A DNA stretch of 64,000 bases, taken from positions 124,001-188,000 of the forward strand of contig CAWBZL010000002.1 in assembly GCA_963793275.1 (NCBI GenBank), in the 5' to 3' direction. How positions within the stretch are numbered: the first letter of the stretch is position 1; every line of letters starts with the position of its first letter. The stretch is from Marinirhabdus sp963793275. Its GTDB lineage: Bacteria; Bacteroidota; Bacteroidia; Flavobacteriales; Flavobacteriaceae. Below are positions 15,519 through 24,929 of this stretch, piece after piece. The position numbers were made by a program, and so were the translations under genes. Under the pieces are notes generated by a model. That model ran no database searches and was not told the origin of the DNA. It saw nothing but the letters and a program-made list of their open reading frames with translations.

Positions 15519-15655
15519 AGGTAGCAAAATAAAGGCTTCGAATGGTGCAAAAATAAACAATTCAAATGCTTTATAGATGCGGATTAAAACAAAAAACCTT
15601 CCATAAAGAAAGGCTTTATAAGCAAAAAGTATCGTATGAATTTTAAAATTACTAT

Positions 15656-16294
15656 TTAAGACGAAATAAATAGTACTTCTCCATCTACCAACACATAAAT
15701 TTCATCTTTTTCAGAAGGCGTTAGTATATATTTTCCGGTAAAACTCCCAAAGGCGGGGAAAATTAGTTGTTTTTCAGTTTTATAGAAACAGGCAACTCTT
15801 ACTGTTTGCCTGCCAACACCTTGTAACTTTACACCCGGATGAATATGGCCACAAAAATTGAAATACGCATCCAATTCTGTTGGGTGATGTGTTAACAGAA
15901 ATTTTTCGAGTATAAGTTCTTTATAGATTTGAACTCCTAACGCTTCAAATAAGTATTGCGGAATGATATCGTGATTCCCTGAAATTAAAATAACCTGCGC
16001 TGAGGTATAGTCTACCCACTTTGCAAAATCGCTCCACTCACTATTTAAGTTACTGTGAAAAAGATCGCCTAAAAAACAAACCGTCTGTGGCTGAAAGTGA
16101 TTTACAACACCCGTTAATTTTTCTAAATTTTCATAAGCAACGTGTGCAGGAATTGCGGCTCCGTGTTTTCTGAAATGCGTCACTTTTCCTAAGTGTACAT
16201 CGGCGATGAGTAGCATTGATTTTTGTTCCCAAAATATTGCTCCGCTGGGGTGGAGGATGAAGTTTTGATCGTTTATGGAAATGGTTTGGGACAT
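15656..16294 (-). CDS. pdeM: Ligase-associated DNA damage response endonuclease PdeM
   Basis: A 212-residue metallophosphoesterase with the expected metal motifs in order: LLIADVHLGK (about 27-36), FLGDLFHSN (about 75-83), SGNHD (about 104-108) and CGHIHPG (about 145-151). Homologues are Mn-dependent phosphodiesterases encoded with an Lhr-type helicase, an ATP-dependent ligase and a beta-lactamase-fold nuclease, as here. It is 103 bp from the helicase gene and has its own near-perfect -7 box, so it can be expressed separately. Confidence 0.9.
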   Translation of the reverse strand: MSQTISINDQNFILHPSGAIFWEQKSMLLIADVHLGKVTHFRKHGAAIPAHVAYENLEKLTGVVNHFQPQTVCFLGDLFHSNLNSEWSDFAKWVDYTSAQVILISGNHDIIPQYLFEALGVQIYKELILEKFLLTHHPTELDAYFNFCGHIHPGVKLQGVGRQTVRVACFYKTEKQLIFPAFGSFTGKYILTPSEKDEIYVLVDGEVLFISS

Positions 16295-16301
16295 CAGACT
16301 G

Positions 16302-16309
16302 CAAAAATA
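16302..16309 (-). promoter_or_regulatory. -7 box upstream of pdeM
   Basis: The minus strand reads TATTTTTG, an exact TAnnTTTG match. Its last base is eight bases from the pdeM ATG, so the mRNA leader would be only about 3-4 nt. Confidence 0.5.
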
Positions 16310-16397
16310 CAGCTTTAGTCATTTCGACGCAGGAGAAACCACATAACAATGACTACTATATTATTTTAATAAGGATTATAACAGTTGAAATTATTCA

Positions 16398-18857
16398 TTA
16401 TTTCATCAATTTTAACGTCATTCGTTTAATTCTATCCTTCAATTTTTCTGAAGAAAGCTTTTCCCGTAACCTGTCGGTAATAATGGGGAAACTAAAAGGC
16501 GTGGCTTCTTCGCATTGTTTCCAAACTATTTCTTGGCTGGCAATTCGCTCCAATGCCAATCGTAGTCTGCCTTCTTCCATTTCGTGTTCAAAAGTTTCTC
16601 TAAATGCCTGTTGGTATAACAAATTATCTGCTTCGTAATCTCTAAACACATCAAACAGCAATTGCGAATTGCTTTGCAGGTGCTTGGTTTTTATTTGTTT
16701 GCTAGGATAGCCCGTAAAAACCAAACCACTTATTACAGCAATATCTCTGAATTTTCTGCGGGCCAATTCAGTACTATTTAAACTTTTTTGAAGGTCGCTA
16801 AAAAGATAGTCAGTGCTAAATAAATTATTGTCCACCACATTCTGAATATCCAAAGGCTGATCGCTCAACAATTCAAAGCCATAATCATTGTATGCAAGGG
16901 AAAAAGTGATGGGAGAAAGCAAACTAATTCTGTACGCCAATAATCCGCCCATTGCCATATGTACAAACCGCCCTTCAAATGGATAAAATAAATGGTGATA
17001 GCCTTCTCTGGTTTTAAAGGTTTCTATTAAAAACTCATTATTTCCAGGAACAATACTTTCTTTTTCCTGTCTGTCAAAAATATCTGAAAGAGCTTTTAAC
17101 TCAGGCGTGTTTCTCTTATGATCTGCTTCAGACTGCAGTTCGTTTCGTAAAATTTCAGACATCTGAGAAGAAAGTGCCATGCGCCCTCCCATAAAACTTA
17201 CTACATTTCTTGTGCGCTTGCTACTGCGTCTTACCTGAGCGGCCATATTTCGAACCCTAACCAGTTCCAACGTTCTTCCCGCAAATACAAATACATCTCC
17301 GGGTTTCATTTTTCCTATAAAAAATTCTTCGATGGTACCTATAAATCCGCCACTCACGTATTTTACCTGCACCATTGCATCACTTACTATAGTGCCAATA
17401 GACAGACGGTGCATCATAGCTGTTTGGCGGCTGTCCACGTAAAACCTCCCATCGTCGTCTACTAAAACGCGTTTATATTCGTCATAAGCCTGCAAGCTCT
17501 GGCTTCCTAGTGTGATAAAATTGAGGCACCATTGCCATTGTTCTTCAGTAATTCCCTGAAAACAAAAGGTGTTTTTAATTTCCGGATATATGTCTTTGGG
17601 ATAAAAACCATCACTTACAGCAAGGGTTACTAAATACTGAATTAACACATCAAAACTTAACAAATACGGGATGCGGTCTTCCATTACTTCCCCTTTTACA
17701 GCTTTTTTTAGTGCCGAAGCTTCTATCAACTCCATAGCGTGTGTTGGCAAAAAATGAATTACTGATGGTTCTCCGGGTCTGTGATTGCTACGCCCTGCCC
17801 GTTGTAAAAACTTAGCAATTCCTTTAGGCCCACCAATTTGAATAATAGTTTCTACAGGCGCAAAGTCTACTCCCAGATCCAAACTTGAGGTAGCCACCAC
17901 AGCTTTTAAACTTTCGTTTCGTATCGCTTGTTCTACCCACAATCTGGTTTCCTTATTGATGCTTCCGTGATGCATCGCTAATTCGCCAGCAAACTCCGGA
18001 TACTTCTCTAAGATTTTCTGAAACCAAATTTCGCATTGACCGCGGGTATTGGTAAAGATGAGTGTAGTTTTACTGGATTTTATAATAGGTATAATGTCGT
18101 CCAGCAAGTGCAATCCCAAATGCCCGCGCCAGGGAAAGGTTTCCATTTTTTTAGGAATAATAGATTTTACAACTATTTTTTTCTTGATGTTTGCTTTTAA
18201 TAAAATCGAATTTTCGCGTAACGCTTCATTCATTCCCAGTAACACATCCTGCGCTTGTTCTAAATTTCCAATAGTTGCCGAAATTCCCCAAATACGAAGC
18301 TGAGGCGAGATGGTTTTAAGTCTGGATAAGCCAAGTTCCATCTGCACACCACGTTTGCTGCCAAGGAGCTCGTGCCATTCATCTACCACTACAGCTGTAA
18401 GGTTTCCGAAGATCTTTTTATAGCCTTTACTTGCCAACAACAACATTAAACTTTCTGGAGTTGTAATGAGTAAATCGGGCATGTTCCGTTTTTGCTTTGC
18501 CCGCTCACTTTGCGCAGTATCACCGGTTCTTATTCCCACAGTTAAGCCTGTTTCCAGTTCGTCTGCAAAACGTTGTGCCGCTTGTTTAATTTCTACCGAA
18601 AGTGCCCGCAGCGGAGTAATCCAGATTGCTTTTAAACCTTTTGTGTGTTTAGTTTTATATTCCGGATGGTCTTTTATATACTGCAATACAATAGGAACCC
18701 AAAGTGCATAGGTTTTCCCGCTTCCCGTAGGAGCATTTAGAAGCCCGTGTTTTCCTTGTAAAAATGCCTTCCAGGTTTTTTTCTGAAATGGGAATGCCTT
18801 CCAGTTTTTAGACTCGAACCAGGTTTCGGCTATTTCTATTAATTGGGATTGATTCAT
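16398..18857 (-). CDS. Ligase-associated DNA damage response DEXH-box helicase (Lhr-core type)
   Basis: An 819-residue superfamily 2 helicase. Walker A is APTGSGKTYA (about 39-48), motif II is DEWH (about 158-161), motif III SAT near 190, and motif VI QRAGRSNHRPGE (about 355). An Lhr-type winged helix and beta-sheet module fills the C-terminal half. Homologues are 3'-5' DNA translocases and RNA:DNA helicases. It starts one base after the ligase stop codon and belongs to the four-gene repair cluster. Confidence 0.92.
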   Translation of the reverse strand: MNQSQLIEIAETWFESKNWKAFPFQKKTWKAFLQGKHGLLNAPTGSGKTYALWVPIVLQYIKDHPEYKTKHTKGLKAIWITPLRALSVEIKQAAQRFADELETGLTVGIRTGDTAQSERAKQKRNMPDLLITTPESLMLLLASKGYKKIFGNLTAVVVDEWHELLGSKRGVQMELGLSRLKTISPQLRIWGISATIGNLEQAQDVLLGMNEALRENSILLKANIKKKIVVKSIIPKKMETFPWRGHLGLHLLDDIIPIIKSSKTTLIFTNTRGQCEIWFQKILEKYPEFAGELAMHHGSINKETRLWVEQAIRNESLKAVVATSSLDLGVDFAPVETIIQIGGPKGIAKFLQRAGRSNHRPGEPSVIHFLPTHAMELIEASALKKAVKGEVMEDRIPYLLSFDVLIQYLVTLAVSDGFYPKDIYPEIKNTFCFQGITEEQWQWCLNFITLGSQSLQAYDEYKRVLVDDDGRFYVDSRQTAMMHRLSIGTIVSDAMVQVKYVSGGFIGTIEEFFIGKMKPGDVFVFAGRTLELVRVRNMAAQVRRSSKRTRNVVSFMGGRMALSSQMSEILRNELQSEADHKRNTPELKALSDIFDRQEKESIVPGNNEFLIETFKTREGYHHLFYPFEGRFVHMAMGGLLAYRISLLSPITFSLAYNDYGFELLSDQPLDIQNVVDNNLFSTDYLFSDLQKSLNSTELARRKFRDIAVISGLVFTGYPSKQIKTKHLQSNSQLLFDVFRDYEADNLLYQQAFRETFEHEMEEGRLRLALERIASQEIVWKQCEEATPFSFPIITDRLREKLSSEKLKDRIKRMTLKLMK

Positions 18858-18858
18858 G

Positions 18859-20508
18859 TTACTTAGGAATCAAAGCTCTCAGATCGTCCAGGGTATTTGC
18901 TTCTTCTATAGGTTTGTCTTTTCTCCATCGCAATATTCTTGGAAACCTGGTGGCAATACCGCTTTTATGTCGTTTACTTTCAGCAATGCCCTCAAAAGCT
19001 ATTTCAAAAACGTGATGTGGTGTAACGCTTCTTACACGACCAAAGCGTTCCAGGGTGTTCTTTTTTATCCAGGCATCTACTTGTCTGAATTCGGCATCTG
19101 TGAGACCCGAATATGCTTTTGCAAAAGTTACCAGTTCTCCTTCATCCCAAAGACCAAAGGTATAATCTGTATATAAATTTGCGCGCCTTCCGTGACCACG
19201 CATGGCGTAGGTGAGCACACCGTCTATGGTGAATGGGTCGGTTTTCCATTTCCACCAATCGCCTTTTTTTCGGCCAACTAAATAAGGAGAATCTTTGCGT
19301 TTCAGCATTAAACCTTCACTGCGTTTTTCTCGCGATAATTTTCTTTCGGCTGCGGCATCTTCCCAGGTTTTAAACGTCATTGTTTCGCTTAGATACAAGC
19401 CTATTTCGTCACAACTACATTCTGAAATTAAAGTGTCCAGAATTTCTCTTCTTTCTGAAAAGGGCTTTTGCCGGATATCTTTTCCTTTCCACTCCAATAG
19501 ATCGTAAGCATTCAAAATCACCGGTGTTTTCTCCAGTAATTTTTTTGAAATATTCTTTCTGCCAATACGAGTTTGAAGGTCGTTAAAATTTCCAATTTCA
19601 TTATTTCCGAAGGGTAAAATTTCACCATCCAAAACGGTACCGTTAGGAATTTTTGAAAGGAAGCGTTGAAATTCAGGGTATTTATCGGTAACTAGTTCTT
19701 CGCCTCTGGACCAGACAAACACTTCGTCATTTCTGATAATTACCTGGCTCCTGATACCATCCCATTTATGTTCAAAACTCCAGCCTTTAATATCGCCCAG
19801 ATCTTCCTGAAAATTATCTTCTACAGCATACGCCAGATAAAACGGATAGGGTTTACTGAGGTAATCTTCCGGGTTTTCTTCTAAAATTAAATCCTGAAAC
19901 GTGGTTGTATCTGCAGTCCAGTTACCCATTAGTTTATAGGCAAGTATGTCTTCATCTATTCCCGTAGATTTTGAGAGTGATCGGGTCATTAATTTTTGAC
20001 TCACCCCAATTCTAAAACCACCCGTAATAATTTTATTGAACACAAAACGCTCAAAATAGCTCATTCTCAACCAGTTTTCCTGAAGATAGCTTCTTTTTTC
20101 ATCTTCTTCGAGTGTACGTAGCGTAATGATTTCGTTACAGTATTGAGACAGCGATTTTTCCCGAATTCCCAGCGCCTCTCCCGCTGAGAGGGGAATATTC
20201 TTTTCTTCCTTTTTTAGGGAGTGTTTAGGTGCGCTTGGAATTATTAAGGCAATAGTTTCGGCCAGATCACCCACTATATGATAGCTTTCTTCAAATAACC
20301 ACTGTGGGATGCCACTAATTTCGGTTGCCCATAACCTTAGAAGTGTTGTGTTTACAGGGCGTTTTGGTCTTCTGTGTGAGAGTATGGCAATGGTCCATAG
20401 TTTATCATCTTCACCCGCATTGTTAAAATATTCGGTGAGTGCAGCCACTTTCAAGGTGGTTTTATTGGTACTATCCAGAGTTTTTATGAGGGCAGCAAAA
20501 TGTTTCAT
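18859..20508 (-). CDS. ATP-dependent DNA ligase (ligase-associated cluster)
   Basis: A 549-residue ligase. An N-terminal DNA-binding helical domain (about 1-200) is followed by the nucleotidyltransferase core with motif I FEHKWDGIRSQV, whose Lys (about 247) is the AMP acceptor. Motif III, motif IIIa (VILNAYDLLEW), motif IV (SEGLMLKRKDSPYLVGRKKG) and motif V (WWKWK) are all present, and a C-terminal OB fold ends the protein. It seals nicks using ATP, in addition to the NAD-dependent LigA expected elsewhere. Its ATG overlaps the exonuclease stop by four bases. Confidence 0.93.
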   Translation of the reverse strand: MKHFAALIKTLDSTNKTTLKVAALTEYFNNAGEDDKLWTIAILSHRRPKRPVNTTLLRLWATEISGIPQWLFEESYHIVGDLAETIALIIPSAPKHSLKKEEKNIPLSAGEALGIREKSLSQYCNEIITLRTLEEDEKRSYLQENWLRMSYFERFVFNKIITGGFRIGVSQKLMTRSLSKSTGIDEDILAYKLMGNWTADTTTFQDLILEENPEDYLSKPYPFYLAYAVEDNFQEDLGDIKGWSFEHKWDGIRSQVIIRNDEVFVWSRGEELVTDKYPEFQRFLSKIPNGTVLDGEILPFGNNEIGNFNDLQTRIGRKNISKKLLEKTPVILNAYDLLEWKGKDIRQKPFSERREILDTLISECSCDEIGLYLSETMTFKTWEDAAAERKLSREKRSEGLMLKRKDSPYLVGRKKGDWWKWKTDPFTIDGVLTYAMRGHGRRANLYTDYTFGLWDEGELVTFAKAYSGLTDAEFRQVDAWIKKNTLERFGRVRSVTPHHVFEIAFEGIAESKRHKSGIATRFPRILRWRKDKPIEEANTLDDLRALIPK

Positions 20509-21605
20509 ACCGTATCGTCCTCCTCTTTTTTATTCACTTCGCTTCCTTCTTCTTCATATTGTGTTTTTTCGGTGCGTGCATCCAGGCCCATTTCTTCACG
20601 CAGATATCTAGAGAAAATCTCGGTATAGCCGTGGGTGGCGATAACTTTTTCAGCACCTGTGTCTTTTACAGTTTGTAGCAATCCGTCCCAATCTGCGTGA
20701 TCGCTTAGTACAAATCCGCGGTCTATGGCACGGCGCCTTCTTGCCCCTCTGAACGTCATCCATCCGCTCGCGCTGGCGGTTACATACGGTACCATCTTTC
20801 TGATCCAGGTTCCTCCGTGTGCACTGGGCGGGGCAAGTACTATATTGCCTAACAATTCTTCTTTTTTGGTCTCACGGGTAATGCGTGTAGTTTCGTGAAA
20901 GTTATAATTTTCTCTAAGCACTGCTGTCATATTTTCTATGGCACCGTGGGTGTAAATTTTGCCAATATCCGGATCCAGATGTTTCAGCAAACGTTGTGCT
21001 TTTCCCAGACTGTAGCCAAAAAGGATAGACGTTTTATTTTCTGCTCTGTTGGTGGCCCACCAGTTATTTATGTCTTTAAAAACTTCGGCCTGTGGGGTCC
21101 ATTTAAATGCCGGGAGACCAAAGGTACATTCGGTAATAAAGGTGTTGCATTTTACCAGTTCAAAAGGTTCGGCAATGCCGTCATTTTCGGTTTTAAAATC
21201 GCCTGTAAAGACCCAGACTTCTCCTTTATACATTGCTCTTACCTGGCTACTTGCAACAATATGCCCAGCGGGATGAAGACTAAAGGTGACTCCGTTTATG
21301 GTAAAAGTTTCTCCCCATTTCTTACCGCTTACGGTTATTTCTCCCAGGCGGTGCTTAATAATGGGTACATTTTTATGATGGGTAATGTATTGTTTGTGTC
21401 CCCACCGACTGTGGTCTGCGTGGCCGTGGGTGATGATGCACTTATCTACAGGACGCCAGGCGTCTATATAAACATCTGCCTGCTTGCAGTAGATGCCTTT
21501 GTCGTTAAATTGAAGGAGTGGTGTTTTAGGCAATTTTTCAGAATTTTCTCGATAATTGAAGTTTGCATGGTCCGAGGTTTGCCTCGAATTTAAATTTTTC
21601 GCCAT
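20505..21605 (-). CDS. Ligase-associated DNA damage response exonuclease
   Basis: A 366-residue metallo-beta-lactamase/beta-CASP-like nuclease. The metal motif ITHGHADHSRWG (about 59-70) gives HxHxDH, with later ligands at HPAGHIVASSQV (about 112) and FTGDFK (about 133). SDHADWDG near 300 is a further conserved site. It is the promoter-proximal gene of the cluster and overlaps the ligase gene by four bases. The N-terminus has about 28 polar residues before homology begins at LLQFNDKGIYC. The family resembles SNM1/Artemis nucleases and is predicted to trim DNA ends. Confidence 0.9.
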   Translation of the reverse strand: MAKNLNSRQTSDHANFNYRENSEKLPKTPLLQFNDKGIYCKQADVYIDAWRPVDKCIITHGHADHSRWGHKQYITHHKNVPIIKHRLGEITVSGKKWGETFTINGVTFSLHPAGHIVASSQVRAMYKGEVWVFTGDFKTENDGIAEPFELVKCNTFITECTFGLPAFKWTPQAEVFKDINNWWATNRAENKTSILFGYSLGKAQRLLKHLDPDIGKIYTHGAIENMTAVLRENYNFHETTRITRETKKEELLGNIVLAPPSAHGGTWIRKMVPYVTASASGWMTFRGARRRRAIDRGFVLSDHADWDGLLQTVKDTGAEKVIATHGYTEIFSRYLREEMGLDARTEKTQYEEEGSEVNKKEEDDTV

Positions 21606-21772
21606 CTAATGCTTTGTGAGCTTACCTCCGAGGTAATTTACTTGGTTTCTTTAAAATTACAGATTTTAAAAGGTTTGTATTTCAGAATTAAGAAAAGTTT
21701 AATGCTTTAAAATTTCCGAATATTTACAAAAAAGATTCTCTTGCTTTCTTCGGAATTTTTTAGGACTTAGAT

Positions 21773-21780
21773 TATATTTG
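21773..21780 (+). promoter_or_regulatory. -7 box upstream of the TerB-like gene
   Basis: TATATTTG is an exact match to TAnnTTTG, 18 bp before the ATG at 21798. No clear TTTG -33 element is visible. Confidence 0.6.
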
Positions 21781-21797
21781 TGCCATAAATAAGAACT

Positions 21798-22223
21798 ATG
21801 TCATTTACAGATTTATTTGAGAGTGGAGAACACAAGAGAAACCTGGGTCATTTTGCATCTATTGCAAATATGGCATCGGTAGACGGAGCTTTGAATGCTG
21901 AAGAAGAAAAATTGTTACGCCGTTTTGCCAAGAAATTGGATATTGATGAAACCTTATATGAAGCGGTTTTAAAAAACCCGGGTAAATATCCTATTAACCC
22001 TCCAAACGATGCAGACAGAAGGCTGGAGCGTATGCATGATCTATTTGAAATGATCTTTGCAGACCACGAGATAGACGATCACGAGCGTTTTTTAATTGAA
22101 AAATATGCTATTGGTTTAGGATATACTGCAGATTTAGCCTCAAAACTTATTAAAAGATCTATTGAAATATATAGCGGTGGTCTGGATATGGAAGACTACC
22201 GATACCTTTTGAACAAAAAGTAA
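21798..22223 (+). CDS. TerB-like (tellurite-resistance/excalibur) domain protein
   Basis: A 141-residue all-helical acidic protein with two TerB-type half repeats: FASIANMASVDGALNAEEEK (about 20-39) and MIFADHEIDDHERFLIEKYA (about 89-108). Both have the Asp/Glu clusters that coordinate metal in the family. It is probably cytoplasmic. TerB domains occur in stress and phage-resistance loci, but stand-alone ones have no settled role. It is monocistronic and convergent with the kinase gene (20 bp apart). Confidence 0.7.
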   Translation: MSFTDLFESGEHKRNLGHFASIANMASVDGALNAEEEKLLRRFAKKLDIDETLYEAVLKNPGKYPINPPNDADRRLERMHDLFEMIFADHEIDDHERFLIEKYAIGLGYTADLASKLIKRSIEIYSGGLDMEDYRYLLNKK

Positions 22224-22242
22224 CGTTTATATTTAAGTGTTT

Positions 22243-23742
22243 TTAAAAGAGCTTTTCGATACTGTCGAAGAGCTCTTTTTGCGTATAGGGTTTTGGTAAA
22301 AAAGCCGAAGCTCCCGAAGCCATCATTTGCTCTTGTTTCTGCAACATAGTGCTTCCACTGGCAACTAAAATAGGAATGTGTTGTATGTTGGAATCCTGCT
22401 TGCACTTTCTTATAAAGGCTATACCAGAGCTGTCTGCCAATGCTCCCTTACTAACAATAAGGTTGTAATTTCTTTTTCTCAACAATTCAAACGCCTGGTT
22501 TGCATCCTGCGCTATTTCTAAAATAATTCCTTTCTCATTGTTAAGGAAGGTTCGCATGAAGAGCATTTGGTTGGTTTCAATTTCTTCAATAACCAGAATA
22601 CGCTTGCTCATTAAAATTCCAGAACCTTTTGGCACTGTAGACCTTTTTTCTTTCCTTTTTCTCTCTTTAAAGGGTAGTAAGCAGGAAAAAGTAGTGCCGT
22701 CTTTATTGCTTGTAACCGAAATTTTCCCATCCAATACTGTCACTAGGTCTTTTACAATTTTAAGGCCTAAACCTTCACCAATGGGCTTAATTGCATCCTC
22801 CTTTAACTGATAATAAGAATCGAAAACACGGTCAATTTCCGAAGTTGGGATTCCCTTTCCGGAGTCTGAAACTGAAATAGCAAGCATACAATTTTCAGCA
22901 CTGTTTTCTTTCAAAGTAACTCCTAATAGTATGGAGCCATGTGTTGTGTTTCTGAAGGCGTTTTCTAATAAATTAAATAGTATTTGATTTAACCGAAAAG
23001 GATCACCAATTAATTTTTTTGGAACTGTTTTTTCAATACTTGCTTCCAGCAAAATATTTTTTTTGCTGAACTTTAATTTATAATGTTGTTCCAGATTAGT
23101 TATAATGTGACCTAAATTAAAGGGAACCTGTTGCTTGGTAATAATTCCCCGCTCAATTTTTGAGATATCCAGCATATCGTCCATGAGTTGCTTTATTTGC
23201 AACCCGGTACGCTCCATTACCTTAAGTGTTTCGTTTTGATCGTAGGAAAGTTTTGTTTTTCTTAGCAACTCCATAAAACCCAGTAGGTTGTTTAACGGAT
23301 TTCGGATTTCGTGATTAATATTCGCCAAAAAATTATTTTTGAAATTCTCTTTCGCCAGCAATAACTTCTTGTCAAAAGTTAATCTGTTTTTTGCAATAGC
23401 GGCTTCGTTTTTCTGCTGTACCAGTGGGTGTGCATCCCTGTAATGCGTTGTAAAGTCGAATAACAGCAAATAAATAGTATCCTCTCGTCGTACAATACTT
23501 ATGTCTAAAATCTTACTAAAACCATCGCCGGAAAGATTTACACAGGGATAGGTAACATCTTGTGAAACTTCGGGAATTATGTTGATAATGGTTTCAAAAA
23601 AAGGATGAAAACTAGTGATGTTTTCATTTTCAGTAAAAGGAAACAATACATCATCACTTTCAATCACGGCACCTTCTTTGGTTATTTCAATTTGCTGAAT
23701 CCTTGTGTTGAGAAACTCTTCTTTTAAGAGGGCAGTATTCAT
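22243..23742 (-). CDS. Hybrid histidine kinase with degenerate receiver
   Basis: A 499-residue cytoplasmic kinase. An N-terminal sensory domain (about 1-110) resembles the separate protein at 24327-24929. HisKA with the phospho-His in INHEIRNPLNNLLGF (near 145) and HATPase_c with RLNQILFNLLENAFRNT follow, with G boxes SGKGIP and GEGLGLKI. The C-terminal receiver (about 378-497) keeps the acidic pair and the Lys of FLPKP, but the phospho-acceptor position reads YNLIVSK, so Lys replaces Asp. It is therefore probably a pseudo-receiver. The gene starts two bases after the GTPase stop and closes the six-gene cassette. Confidence 0.85.
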   Translation of the reverse strand: MNTALLKEEFLNTRIQQIEITKEGAVIESDDVLFPFTENENITSFHPFFETIINIIPEVSQDVTYPCVNLSGDGFSKILDISIVRREDTIYLLLFDFTTHYRDAHPLVQQKNEAAIAKNRLTFDKKLLLAKENFKNNFLANINHEIRNPLNNLLGFMELLRKTKLSYDQNETLKVMERTGLQIKQLMDDMLDISKIERGIITKQQVPFNLGHIITNLEQHYKLKFSKKNILLEASIEKTVPKKLIGDPFRLNQILFNLLENAFRNTTHGSILLGVTLKENSAENCMLAISVSDSGKGIPTSEIDRVFDSYYQLKEDAIKPIGEGLGLKIVKDLVTVLDGKISVTSNKDGTTFSCLLPFKERKRKEKRSTVPKGSGILMSKRILVIEEIETNQMLFMRTFLNNEKGIILEIAQDANQAFELLRKRNYNLIVSKGALADSSGIAFIRKCKQDSNIQHIPILVASGSTMLQKQEQMMASGASAFLPKPYTQKELFDSIEKLF

Positions 23743-23744
23743 AA

Positions 23745-24230
23745 TTACAATGTTTGTGAAGCTATTTCCCGAAAAGTCTCGGCTACATTTTCCCCTGTTT
23801 TGGCACTGGTAAAAAAGCAGTTGCTAAAATGATTTTCTTTAAAAAAATCTTTAGTAAACTCTTCTGAAAAAAGATCGGCTTTGTTTCCCACAAAACACAC
23901 TGGAATGGTTGGATATTTTGTAGACAGAAAAGCCATCTCTTCGGCAATGTTTTCGTAGGTTTCCGGGTGGGTAATGTCGAACACATACATAAAGCCGTGG
24001 GTGCCCAATAAATAACTTTCTCTGGCTTTTGCTATGGAGGTATTTCCCTCGATATCCCAGATTATTAAGTTTATTTGTGTTGTATCCAGCGTTACTGTTT
24101 TTTTCTTTACGTGTACACCAACCGTTACCAGATAATCTTCGCTAAAAGCGCTCTCCACGAATTGGCGCACTAAACTGGTTTTTCCCACTCCAAAATGGCC
24201 AAGAATTACAATTTTTTTTGAATGGGTCAT
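23745..24230 (-). CDS. Ras/Rab-like small GTPase 2
   Basis: A 161-residue single G domain: P-loop GHFGVGKTS (about 9-17), switch I Thr in LVTVGVHVKKK, G3 WDIEGN, G4 GNKADL and G5 SAKTG. The residue after the G3 glycine is Asn instead of the catalytic Gln of Ras. There is no CAAX box. The ATG at 24230 was chosen over the upstream one (24269) because the P-loop then sits at the normal distance and an exact -7 box lies at 24251-24258. Its pairing with a histidine kinase suggests switch-like signalling. Confidence 0.85.
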   Translation of the reverse strand: MTHSKKIVILGHFGVGKTSLVRQFVESAFSEDYLVTVGVHVKKKTVTLDTTQINLIIWDIEGNTSIAKARESYLLGTHGFMYVFDITHPETYENIAEEMAFLSTKYPTIPVCFVGNKADLFSEEFTKDFFKENHFSNCFFTSAKTGENVAETFREIASQTL

Positions 24231-24250
24231 GGTTGGGTTTTTTATGCACG

Positions 24251-24258
24251 CAAATATA
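24251..24258 (-). promoter_or_regulatory. -7 box before GTPase 2
   Basis: The minus strand reads TATATTTG, an exact TAnnTTTG, 20 bp upstream of the chosen GTPase ATG. It implies that the GTPase-kinase pair has its own promoter within the cassette. Confidence 0.6.
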
Positions 24259-24326
24259 TCCGAAAACAAAAGATGCTGCTATTTAATTGAAAGAACTTAA
24301 GGTGCAGTTTGTCGAAAACTCACTCG

Positions 24327-24929
24327 CTAAGCATCGAAGTCAAAGTCCAATTCTTCTCGTATCTGGATTGCTTTAAGGTGAAAATTACCTATACTTTTTT
24401 CAATATCCTGTATAAGTTGCCGTTGCTCTGGTGCTATTTCACCTTGTTTTAGTTGCTCCACTTTTGAGATAATGTATTCCAGGGCGCCTATCACTTTATC
24501 GTCAATACGCTCTCTCATAAAGCCTAAATAGGCCTGTTTTTCTTCTAAATGCTTTCTTCTTAAATTGTGTTCCTGTTCCTGTAATAGTGCTGTCTTTTTT
24601 TCCTGAGCCGCCTCGTGTAAATGTTCGTAATGCTGAGAATAGTCAAAAAGTAAAATGGCCAGAAAATCCGGTTCTTTTTTAATAGTAATATCACATATAG
24701 CTTCTTTACCGTGAATGTTTAGTTGTACACAAGGGAAAGCCAAGCTACTGCCAAAGATCTCTCTACTTTGCAATTCGATCTGTAAACTCTCAAAAAATGG
24801 ATGAATTTCATATAAATTATCCTTCTTATTTAATAAAAAAATGGTGTCGCTACTTTCAAAAATCTCGCCCGTGGGTTTGGCGTGGATTTCCTGAATCTTC
24901 TTCGAAAAAAATAAATTCTGGTTTGTCAT
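24327..24929 (-). CDS. Stand-alone sensory-domain and coiled-coil protein
   Basis: A 200-residue soluble protein. Residues about 1-110 share pattern and order with the N-terminus of the kinase at 22243-23742: an SD-VF/TIFLL strand, then HPFFE, FPCVQL, CDITI and LLFDYSQHYEHLHE. This is a PAS-like fold. The rest (about 115-195) is a charged coiled-coil without kinase motifs. The start overlaps the GTPase 1 stop by four bases. It could be a partner or competitor of the kinase sensor. The name is descriptive; I know no characterised homologue. Confidence 0.6.
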   Translation of the reverse strand: MTNQNLFFSKKIQEIHAKPTGEIFESSDTIFLLNKKDNLYEIHPFFESLQIELQSREIFGSSLAFPCVQLNIHGKEAICDITIKKEPDFLAILLFDYSQHYEHLHEAAQEKKTALLQEQEHNLRRKHLEEKQAYLGFMRERIDDKVIGALEYIISKVEQLKQGEIAPEQRQLIQDIEKSIGNFHLKAIQIREELDFDFDA

